Shown here piece by piece: positions 18,601 through 24,842 of a DNA stretch of 64,000 nt. The notes below the pieces were generated by a model. That model had not been told where the DNA came from, made no database searches, and saw only the letters and a program-made list of their open reading frames with translations. A program made the position numbers and the translations under genes. This DNA is from DATAEK01 sp036258055 (lineage in GTDB: Bacteria; Acidobacteriota; Vicinamibacteria; Vicinamibacterales; 2-12-FULL-66-21): NCBI GenBank assembly GCA_036258055.1, contig DATAEK010000140.1:1-64000 (forward strand), given 5' to 3'. Numbering within the stretch: position 1 is the first letter of the stretch; each line of letters begins with the position of its first letter.

Positions 18601-19428
18601 CTGCACCTTCTCCCAGCGGCGAAGCTCCTCACGCAGCCGCTTGTAACGGCGCGCCTTCGCGGCCTGCCGCTTCAGCGCGCCGCGCTGTTTCTCGACCTCG
18701 AAGACGATGTCGTCGACGCGAGTGAGATTCTGCTGGGCGGCTTCGAGCTTCAGTTCGGCCGTACGCCGTCGGCTCTTGTATTTCGTGACACCGGCGGCCT
18801 CTTCGATGAGCTGACGCCGGTCCGTGGGACGGGCGCTGAGAATTTGTCCAATCTTGCCCTGCTCGATGACCGCGTAGGCCTTGACGCCCACGCCGGCGTC
18901 CATGAGCAGATCCTGCACATCGCGCAGACGGCAGATCTCGCCGTTGATGAGGTACTCGCTCTCGCCCGATCGATAAAGACGCCGCATCAACTCCACGTCG
19001 CGGACGATGAGTGGCGTGTCATCCTCGACCGCGACGGCGGCGGCTGCCAGCTCGATTCCGTTCCCGGCGACCGCCACGCCGTGGCCGTTCCCACCGTTGC
19101 TGCCGTTCCCACCGTTGCCGCCGTTGCCGGAGCGCGCGAGGGCGGCGTCGGCGGCAATCCGCGCGGCCACGCCAGCGAGCTTGAGCCGAACTTCCGCAGC
19201 CGCGGTCGGCTTGCGCGCATCGCTGCCGCCGAAGATCACGTCTTCCATGCGATCGCCGCGCAGGCTCTTGGCGCTCTGCTCGCCGAGCACCCACGTCAGG
19301 GCGTCGACGACGTTGCTCTTGCCGCAGCCGTTGGGGCCGACGATGGCGGTGACGCCCGTATCGAAGGTGAGCTCGGACCGGTCGGGAAAGCTCTTGAAAC
19401 CGGCAATCTCGAGACGCTGAAGCCTCAT
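15652..19428 (-). CDS. smc: Chromosome segregation protein SMC
   Basis: A 1258-residue condensin ATPase. The N-terminal head starts MRLQRLEIAGFKSFPDR with Walker A GPNGCGKSN. A long coiled coil runs to a hinge at about 550-700 (DYLDVDRRHERAVEACLGELLQ), and a second coil returns to the C-terminal head with signature LSGGEKALTAMALMFAIF and Walker B FCLLDEIDAPLDDAN. It acts with ScpA/ScpB, which are not in this window. An unusual feature is a Gly/Asn-rich low-complexity insert at about residues 100-116 inside the N-terminal head, between the strand AAEVRLKL and the conserved LYRSGESEYLING. The gene is preceded by a strong terminator on the same strand. Confidence 0.96.
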   Translation of the reverse strand: MRLQRLEIAGFKSFPDRSELTFDTGVTAIVGPNGCGKSNVVDALTWVLGEQSAKSLRGDRMEDVIFGGSDARKPTAAAEVRLKLAGVAARIAADAALARSGNGGNGGNGSNGGNGHGVAVAGNGIELAAAAVAVEDDTPLIVRDVELMRRLYRSGESEYLINGEICRLRDVQDLLMDAGVGVKAYAVIEQGKIGQILSARPTDRRQLIEEAAGVTKYKSRRRTAELKLEAAQQNLTRVDDIVFEVEKQRGALKRQAAKARRYKRLREELRRWEKVQFAQKYRLLGEAIESARKKLEDARAREAAASAHLAELEATLEGQRLQLAEADAATTAAREAAHACELEIGRLQQQIAFDRQQIEHLTTSAAEIAAEVTTLETRREPARLELEARREAATGAVEARDRAREALAEQEIAYTDSQRVIEGLEGDVEAARSEVFAAVNAATALRHAMEHAAAARARIGEQLAKLEVENSDLRIEAERAERDQMSADESMDRARDATDLLRVDRGIRESELAGAKTDRDAKAAECRTLEHDLAGVAARLRSLEELDAARAEYGDGARLILAEAQSDEIAQLGSVADYLDVDRRHERAVEACLGELLQHVVVHTHEQAAAGLRFANANQAGRVGFVVIGDVVSGVSGAQAPTGEVVSLADVVQVTGPAADAIRSAISTAWIAPDLAAARRAADLTSAPVATLEGEVLRGPHVLQGGARAEARGILTTKREIKELRDRAETQRAGVERLREQVSSLDVVIAAAESAITSMQAEMHRQEKAIVGYELQAGAARDASERVSRKQEQIAVERRTLEEELRVQEARQDEARASIARIEAEQREADAQLNQAQRRLFDAREVLQAQAGRTAEAKAAHAALVERAGALAAEVERLEEATRELLDRITTRQEDHRRTTTRVSELRDGIAASEARLDAGLAAFDDLRERVRTADETSVELRSLFTAQEGLIRDARRTLEGVRAEAAHLDVARATAESDLSHLATSCVESVQASLDDVSAEVEQMEREGALASPRPVDDAPEPAESDGDETPQDAEPATQAPARSMTPDEMVADLRSKIERMGAVNMMAIDQFDDLESRHTFLTAQRKDLVDAIASTNEAIKRIDKTTKERFREAFAVINQNFEGTFATLFGGGRAGLVLLDESDQLESGIDIIAQPPGKRLQSVQLLSGGEKALTAMALMFAIFKYRPSPFCLLDEIDAPLDDANIGRFVEMLQGMQEHTQFILITHNRKTMEIADRLYGVTMEEPGVSKLISVQLN

Positions 19429-19454
19429 GACCTGTGACTTTCTCCGGGGTCCCG

Positions 19455-19509
19455 GAAAAACAAAAAGCCGCTTGCGTACGCAGGCTCGTGCCTGCGGCCG
19501 GAAGCGGCT
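19455..19509 (-). terminator. Intrinsic terminator upstream of smc
   Basis: On the minus strand, AGCCGCTT (complement of 19502-19509) pairs with AAGCGGCT (complement of 19466-19473). The enclosed inner stem is CGCAGGC/GCCTGCG with a 4-base loop (19479-19496). A long T-tract interrupted by one G follows at once (complement of 19455-19465). This is a textbook Rho-independent terminator. It ends only 26 bp before the smc start codon. Confidence 0.85.
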
Positions 19510-19621
19510 GGGTTCGCTTCGAACGCTGTGCTGTCTGGGAATCGAAAGTGACGTGACAAGGACCGGATCACCGAACCCACACCCCGCCCGTCGCGGAATG
19601 GCCCCTAGGCTCAGTCAAACG
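19455..19621 (-). ncRNA. Candidate small RNA or smc leader/attenuator
   Basis: A good promoter (19628-19656) points into a 167-nt non-coding stretch that ends at the strong terminator. Within it GTGGGTTCG can pair with CGAACCCA over at least 8 bp, giving a closed internal domain. No tRNA cloverleaf, SRP core or tmRNA features were found. The size would fit 6S RNA, but closing stem and central bubble could not be demonstrated by eye. Alternatively it is a transcription attenuator for smc. Confidence 0.45.
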
Positions 19622-19627
19622 GCCGTC

Positions 19628-19656
19628 AGTCTAGCAAGCCCCTATACGTGGGGCAA
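19628..19656 (-). promoter_or_regulatory. Sigma-70 promoter for the candidate small RNA / smc
   Basis: On the minus strand, TTGCCC (complement of 19651-19656), a 17-bp spacer and TAGACT (complement of 19628-19633). Predicted start near 19621. The spacer itself contains complementary GCCCC/GGGGC arms. Confidence 0.5.
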
Positions 19657-19693
19657 GCTCAAAGTACGACCCCAAAATCTGGGGCCGAATGCC

Positions 19694-21322
19694 CTACCGT
19701 AGCTTTCCTCCTCCCACTGGACGATTGCGCGCCATGTCGGTCAACTTGATCGCGTCGGGGAACTGCGACAGCGCGAACTGCGCCTGCGGATCCTTGGCGA
19801 TCAGATTGCGCCGGGCTTCCGAAACGCCGAAGAGCGCGAGGTCTATGTCGTACTTGATCATGGTGAGGATGAACGCTTCGTCCTTCGAGAAGGACGCCTC
19901 GTCGATGGTGACCTTCTGATTCTTGAGCGAGGCCCTGAAGTCCTGGACCATCGCCGGCGTCACGGCGAAACCCTTGGAGATCGCCTTCTTGTTCTTGTTC
20001 GCGGCCAGCAGACGCGTGTCGCCTTCGGCCGTGAACTGATCCGCGAAGTTGGCGAACGCGCCCCGCGCGAGCATCAAACGGCCGAACCGTGTCGGGTTGA
20101 ATCCTTCGACCGGCCCCGCCATGAACTTGTCGGGCTCGATGCCGCCGCCACTGTACACCTTGCGGCCGCCTTCGGTGTACTTCAACTGCGCGCCCGAGTG
20201 CTCGCGAGCGCCGTTCTGATCGCGGAGCGTGTAGGTCAGGTACTCATCGAAGCTGCCGTCCCACGGACGCTGAATCATGCGGCCGCTCGGCGTGTAGTAC
20301 CGACCGGTCGTCAGCGCCAGCCCCGCGCCGCCGCTGATGCGATAGACCGACTGCACCAGTGCCTTTCCGAATGTCGTCTCCCCGACGACGAGACCGCGAT
20401 CGTGATCCTGGAGTGCACCGGTCACGATCTCCGACGCGCTGGCGCTGTTGCGGTTGACGAGCACGACGAGCGGGATGTGCGTGAATGCGCTGTCTTCTTC
20501 GGCGTGGTAGTCCTGATCCGAATTGCTCACACGGCCGCGGGTGTAGACGATCATGTCGCCGCGCGGCAGGAACCGGTTCGCGATGCGAATGGCCTGTTCG
20601 AGCGGTCCACCCGGGTTATCGCGCAAATCGAACACGAGGCGCTTCATGCCCTTGTCGGTGAGCTGCTTCAGGGCCGCACCCACTTCGTCGTCCGAGGTCT
20701 CGGAGAAGTCACCGAGCTTGATGTAGGCGGTGTCCTTGTCGATCATGAACGCGCCGCGGACGGTCACGATGTTGACCTCGTCGCGCTCGACGTCGAGATC
20801 GATCAGCCCGTCATAGCCGCGGCGGCGCAGGGAGATGTTAACGGTCGTGCCCTTGGGTCCTTTGAGCTTGCTGACGGCCTGCTCGCTCGTCCATCCCTTG
20901 GCATCGGCGCCGCTGATGCGGGCAATGACGTCGCCGCGACGCAACCCCTTCTTGTAAGCGGGCGAGCCCTCGAAGATCGACATCACCGTGATGTCCCCGT
21001 CGATGACCTGAATCTGGATGCCGAGACCGTAGTACTTGCCTTCCTGGCGCTCGCGCATCTGCGCGTATTGCTTCGGATCGAAGAAGCTCGAATGCGGATC
21101 GAGGGTCTTGAGCATGCCCTCGATGGCGCCGTACACCAGGCGGTCGCTGGGCACGTCTTCGACATACTCGCGGTCGACCGCGGCAAGAGCGGCGGTGAAA
21201 ACGCGATATTGCTGTTGAACCTCGTCCTGTGTGGCCAGCACGCTGCTCCCGAAGAAGCCGCCCACGAGCGCCGACAGCACGACGGCCAGAACCGTGACCG
21301 AGTAAAAACGCGAAGAGCGCAT
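19694..21322 (-). CDS. ctpA: S41 carboxyl-terminal processing protease
   Basis: A 542-residue periplasmic serine protease of the CtpA/Prc family. The N-terminal signal or anchor is at about 5-28 (FYSVTVLAVVLSALVGGFFGSS). A helical region with DPHSSFFDPKQY and a PDZ domain (GLGIQIQVIDGDITV to RRGDVIARI, about 90-175) follow. The protease core has the catalytic Ser in NRNSASASEI (near 295) and the Lys in TFGKALVQ (near 320). The C-terminal tail after about 400 is longer than in minimal members. ATG 21322 gives a standard signal peptide, and a TATACT-like -10 lies upstream on the minus strand. The family trims or degrades periplasmic and lipoprotein substrates. The gene diverges from tatA. Confidence 0.92.
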   Translation of the reverse strand: MRSSRFYSVTVLAVVLSALVGGFFGSSVLATQDEVQQQYRVFTAALAAVDREYVEDVPSDRLVYGAIEGMLKTLDPHSSFFDPKQYAQMRERQEGKYYGLGIQIQVIDGDITVMSIFEGSPAYKKGLRRGDVIARISGADAKGWTSEQAVSKLKGPKGTTVNISLRRRGYDGLIDLDVERDEVNIVTVRGAFMIDKDTAYIKLGDFSETSDDEVGAALKQLTDKGMKRLVFDLRDNPGGPLEQAIRIANRFLPRGDMIVYTRGRVSNSDQDYHAEEDSAFTHIPLVVLVNRNSASASEIVTGALQDHDRGLVVGETTFGKALVQSVYRISGGAGLALTTGRYYTPSGRMIQRPWDGSFDEYLTYTLRDQNGAREHSGAQLKYTEGGRKVYSGGGIEPDKFMAGPVEGFNPTRFGRLMLARGAFANFADQFTAEGDTRLLAANKNKKAISKGFAVTPAMVQDFRASLKNQKVTIDEASFSKDEAFILTMIKYDIDLALFGVSEARRNLIAKDPQAQFALSQFPDAIKLTDMARNRPVGGGKLR

Positions 21323-21382
21323 TATTGGATCGTAACAGACCAAGTATAGGCACCGCAACGACTTCGGGGCTCCTGGCGACAC

Positions 21383-21411
21383 TTGACCCCTGCCGGTGGG
21401 GTTCCTATAAT
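21383..21411 (+). promoter_or_regulatory. Strong sigma-70 promoter for tatA-tatC
   Basis: TTGACC at 21383-21388, a 17-bp spacer and a perfect TATAAT at 21406-21411. The leader to tatA would be about 34 nt. It is among the closest matches to the sigma-70 consensus in this GC-rich window. Confidence 0.75.
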
Positions 21412-21451
21412 CAGAATATCGACAACTGCCCGCCTTCCAAGGATTTGCCTT

Positions 21452-21730
21452 ATGTTCGGTTCTATCGGGATGCCCGAGCTCGTCATCATTCTGATGATTG
21501 CGCTGATCATTTTCGGGCCCCGGAAGTTGCCCGAGCTCGGCCGGTCGCTCGGCAAGAGTCTCGGTGAGTTCAAGCGCGCGTCCAACGAGCTGCGCAACAC
21601 CCTCGACGAAGAGATTCGACTGGAAGAACAGCGGAGCACTCCTCCGCGCCCGGCCGAACAACGGGCGGCCGACCAGCAGGAATCCCAACAGGAATCCCAA
21701 GGGGTCCCCCGGCAGACGGGTAGCGCGTAG
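21452..21730 (+). CDS. tatA: Sec-independent translocase subunit TatA
   Basis: A 92-residue TatA/B-type protein. It has a short N-terminal membrane helix MPELVIILMIALIIFGPRKLPELG with the conserved FGPRKLPELGRSLG hinge, an amphipathic helix SLGEFKRASNEL, and a polar Gln/Glu-rich tail. It forms the pore-like assembly for folded, twin-arginine proteins together with TatC encoded 5 bp downstream. AGGA precedes the ATG by about 8 bases. It is the only TatA/B homologue here, so it may serve both A and B functions. Confidence 0.94.
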   Translation: MFGSIGMPELVIILMIALIIFGPRKLPELGRSLGKSLGEFKRASNELRNTLDEEIRLEEQRSTPPRPAEQRAADQQESQQESQGVPRQTGSA

Positions 21731-21735
21731 GCGTC

Positions 21736-22563
21736 ATGGCCCTGGTGCCATTCCCGTCCGCGTCACCGACGCCTCCAGACCGGGACGAACCGCTGATCGA
21801 ACTGACCGACGCCGACGAGCTCGAAAACGGCGGCGCCAAGATGTCGTTTCTGGAGCATCTCGACGAGCTCCGGAACCGGCTCATTGCGTGCGCCTGGGCA
21901 CTCGGCGTCTCGTGCCTCATCGCCTACATCTTCATCAACCGCATCTTCACCTTCGTCATGCACCCCCTCCAGGAGCTGCTGCCGGACGGGGGAAAGTTGG
22001 TGTACACCGAAGGCCCCGAGGCCTTCATGCTCTACGTGAAGATCGGCGGCCTGGCCGGGCTGATGCTGGCGGTGCCGTTCATCCTCTGGCAGCTCTGGCT
22101 GTTCATCTCGCCGGGTCTCTACACCTACGAGAAGAAGTTCGCCGTGCCGTTCGTCCTGTTCTCGACCTTCTTCTTCTTTCTCGGCGCGGTCTTCTCGCAC
22201 TACGTCGCGTTTCCGTGGACCTGGAAGTTCTTCATCAGCTTCCAGACCGACTACATGCAATTCATGCCGAAGATCGGCCCGGCATTCTCGCTGTACGTGA
22301 AGATGATGCTCGGCTTCGGTCTGATCTTTCAGATGCCGACGCTCGTGTTCTTCCTGTCACGAATGGGCCTCGTCTCGGCTCGCCTGCTGACCCGGCACTT
22401 CAAGTACGCCGTTCTCGTGATCTTCGTCATCGCCGCCGTCATCAGCCCCGGCACCGACGTGATGTCGCAGCTCATGATGGCCATCCCGATGCTCGGTCTG
22501 TACGCCTTGAGCATCCTCGTCGCGTTCTTCTTCGGCAAGTCCTCGTCGAGCGAAGCGGCCTGA
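21736..22563 (+). CDS. tatC: Sec-independent translocase subunit TatC
   Basis: A 275-residue inner-membrane receptor for twin-arginine signal peptides. The conserved first-loop motif MSFLEHLDELRNRL lies at about 36-49; six hydrophobic helices follow, with PFILWQLWLFISPGLYTYEKK (cytoplasmic loop containing the conserved F-SPGL-EK pattern) and the SPGTDVMSQ near the end. The first 35 residues are an acidic, Pro-rich extension longer than in many TatC proteins. It is in an operon with tatA. Confidence 0.95.
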   Translation: MALVPFPSASPTPPDRDEPLIELTDADELENGGAKMSFLEHLDELRNRLIACAWALGVSCLIAYIFINRIFTFVMHPLQELLPDGGKLVYTEGPEAFMLYVKIGGLAGLMLAVPFILWQLWLFISPGLYTYEKKFAVPFVLFSTFFFFLGAVFSHYVAFPWTWKFFISFQTDYMQFMPKIGPAFSLYVKMMLGFGLIFQMPTLVFFLSRMGLVSARLLTRHFKYAVLVIFVIAAVISPGTDVMSQLMMAIPMLGLYALSILVAFFFGKSSSSEAA

Positions 22564-22626
22564 GCTCGCGGGCCTCGCTTCGTTGACCGCCTCGCCAGCC
22601 CGCGCTCGTCGTATAGTGACGGGAGC

Positions 22627-23766
22627 ATGCTGGTTTGTCGTCGCGCGGGACAGATCTGCATGGCCGTGGCGATCACGCTCCTGTCCGCGCCGCTTCACGC
22701 GCAGCCGGTTCGGTCTCAACCCGTAACCACTCCACCGCCGTCGCAGACGCGGCCCGCAACCACGACAGATCTCGGCGATACGGGATTGTGGTTCGTGCCG
22801 ACGGGCGAAGTCCTGCCTGCGCGTGACTGGTCGCTTGGCGCCTACGAGGTCAACGTCGACTACGAACAGGGTTTTACCGACGTCTCGAACTGGGCGGTGA
22901 CATTCGCCGCTGGTCTTCGTGGCCGCATGGAAGTCTTCGGTGCCTGGTCGCTCGTGACTCGCATCGATCGGGACGTCCGCCCGCTGTTCTTTCCAACCGC
23001 CGCGGGCTCCTCGATCGACGCGGGCGGCGTGGTCAACGAATATCCATTCGTGTCGCGCGGATGGTCCGGAAACAGGCTCGGCGATCTCCGGATCGGCGCC
23101 AAGATCAAACTGGTGTCCCAGCATCACGGATCGCCCGCGGCGCTCGCGCTTCGCGGACTGATCAAGACTCCGACGGCCAGCGACAGCCATGGTGCGGGCA
23201 CAGGCAAGCCCGATCTGGCGTTCGACGCGGTTGTCAGCACGGAGGTCAATCAGCGGTTCGAGTTGGCGGGATTCGGCGGTTTCATCGCACGTGGTGATCC
23301 GGACGCGTTCGATCTGACGAACGGGATCCGCTGGGGTGCCGGGGTTGCGATGCCCACGCGCAAGCCGTTGCGGCTGACCGCGGAACTCCACGGCGAGAAG
23401 TACGTCGATGACGAGGTCGCTGTCCGCGGATCGCCGGCTGGTGTGGCGGCGCTCGTCGCGGCATCGTCGAGGCAGAAGAGCCCGATTTACGCCTCGCTGG
23501 GCCTGACGTGGATGGGATCGAGCGGCATGTTTGCGGGCGCTGGCATCAACTGGAACTTGAACATGAGGCGCCGAAGCGACCTGGGGGCCTTCGGCGATCG
23601 CACGGGCGATCCGTCGGGTCTGCAGGTCAGAGTTGGCTTTCATCGTGGCGTTCGCGTTCGCGTAACGCCTCCGCCGCCGACCGTTGGAGAGCCCTCGACT
23701 ACTGCGGGGTCACCCGAGCCGCCCGTTTGCGGAAAGCTGCCCGTGGTCGTCCGTTTTCAGCGCTAG
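22627..23766 (+). CDS. Secreted beta-rich protein, probable outer-membrane barrel
   Basis: A 379-residue protein with a signal peptide (cleavage expected after SAPLHAQ, near residue 26) and a Pro/Thr linker. About 280 residues of alternating amphipathic strands rich in Gly and aromatics follow, such as GLWFVPTGEVLPARDWSLGAYE and MFAGAGINWNLNMR. This suggests a beta-barrel. The C-terminus is a Pro-rich tail ending PVVVRFQR rather than a terminal aromatic, so insertion by the usual C-terminal signal is not obvious. Similar barrels sometimes precede an OmpA domain, which is absent. A TATAGT -10-like box at 22612-22617 lies so close to the ATG that the transcript could be nearly leaderless. No specific function is assigned. 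Confidence 0.65.
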   Translation: MLVCRRAGQICMAVAITLLSAPLHAQPVRSQPVTTPPPSQTRPATTTDLGDTGLWFVPTGEVLPARDWSLGAYEVNVDYEQGFTDVSNWAVTFAAGLRGRMEVFGAWSLVTRIDRDVRPLFFPTAAGSSIDAGGVVNEYPFVSRGWSGNRLGDLRIGAKIKLVSQHHGSPAALALRGLIKTPTASDSHGAGTGKPDLAFDAVVSTEVNQRFELAGFGGFIARGDPDAFDLTNGIRWGAGVAMPTRKPLRLTAELHGEKYVDDEVAVRGSPAGVAALVAASSRQKSPIYASLGLTWMGSSGMFAGAGINWNLNMRRRSDLGAFGDRTGDPSGLQVRVGFHRGVRVRVTPPPPTVGEPSTTAGSPEPPVCGKLPVVVRFQR

Positions 23767-23829
23767 GGCGTCGCACCTCGGAGCGTCGGACTGAGCACGT
23801 AACTTTTCGATTACGATGTCGCACCGTCG

Positions 23830-24810
23830 ATGGTGATCAAGGCCTCAGCCGCAACGGAAATACGCGCGCTCATCGCCACCCTCAGCGACCCGGACGGAGT
23901 CCGGCGCGAAACGGCCATCGCCCGTCTGGCGGTCATCGGATCGCGAGCCGTCGAACGATTGCTCGCCGCGTATGCCGAGACGCCCGAACGCGAACCGCGT
24001 GTGGCGATGCTGCGCGTCCTCGAGTCGCTGGCCGATCGGCGCGGGCTTCCGATCGCCCGCGCGGCGATCAGAAGCGGAGGCGACGTGGCCGTCGCCGGAG
24101 CCGGCGTGTTGCGCGCCCTCCTCGATTCGCCGCACGCCCAGGTTGCCGCCGACGCACTCGATGCGCTCGTCAGTACGGCGCTCGACCCGTCGTCGACGCG
24201 ACACGTGCGTCAAGCGGCCGCGGAGGCGCTGCGGGACGCGGCGCCGGACGTTCGCGCGCGCGTCGCAGGAGCGCTCGAACGCGATCCGGCGGCGGAGGCT
24301 CTCGAGGACGACCCCATCGAAGCCGTCTGGAAGGACGCGCTCGATGGCCGCTTGCCCGACAGCCCTGCATTGCTACGGCCCGCCGTCGCGAAGCTGGCGG
24401 CGAAAGCGCCGCTGACCTCGCTGCAAAAGCTGGTCGACGCCATTCGCGCGCGTGAAGCCGCCGCGGCCGGCCGCGGGGACTGGCAGGCGCTGCGCGGGGC
24501 GATCCATCAGGCGCTCGCGCTCCGCGGCAGCCGGCTCGCGCTCTACGATCTCCGTGAAACGGTCGCCGCGACCTCGGCGACACTGCCCGCTTCGTTCCTC
24601 GCCGCGCTGCAGGTGATTGGGGACGTGTCGTGCCTCGAACCGCTGGCACTCGCGTATCACCGCGTGCCGAAAACGGAATCGTGGTGGCGGGGTCAGGCCG
24701 CGGGCGCGTTTCGCGCAATCGTGAAGCGCGAGCGAATCACGCGACGACATGCCGCGCTGAAGCGGATTCTCGATCGGTGGCCGGAGTCAGCCTCGTCGCT
24801 GATGCGATAG
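23830..24810 (+). CDS. HEAT-like helical repeat protein
   Basis: A 326-residue, Ala/Arg-rich cytoplasmic protein without signal peptide. The first two thirds are antiparallel helical pairs typical of HEAT or PBS-lyase-like repeats (EIRALIATLSDPDGVRRETAIARLAVIG, RVAMLRVLESLADRRGLPIARAAIR, AADALDALVSTAL). The family serves as a protein-binding scaffold. No catalytic motif is visible and I cannot name a partner. It converges with the deacetylase-fusion gene 32 bp downstream. ATG 23830 is used; GTG 23833 adjoins it. Confidence 0.75.
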   Translation: MVIKASAATEIRALIATLSDPDGVRRETAIARLAVIGSRAVERLLAAYAETPEREPRVAMLRVLESLADRRGLPIARAAIRSGGDVAVAGAGVLRALLDSPHAQVAADALDALVSTALDPSSTRHVRQAAAEALRDAAPDVRARVAGALERDPAAEALEDDPIEAVWKDALDGRLPDSPALLRPAVAKLAAKAPLTSLQKLVDAIRAREAAAAGRGDWQALRGAIHQALALRGSRLALYDLRETVAATSATLPASFLAALQVIGDVSCLEPLALAYHRVPKTESWWRGQAAGAFRAIVKRERITRRHAALKRILDRWPESASSLMR

Positions 24811-24842
24811 GCTCGCGCCCGGCTTTCAGGTCTCTCGCTCTC

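Noticed and set aside
19510..19650. tRNA, SRP RNA or tmRNA upstream of smc
   Set aside because: No cloverleaf with CCA end, no GGAAG-type SRP core and too short for tmRNA; kept only as an unclassified RNA candidate.
22564..22626. Terminator after tatC
   Set aside because: CGAAGCGGCC and GGCCTCGCTTCG pair only with a two-base bulge and overlap the coding end; no T-run follows.
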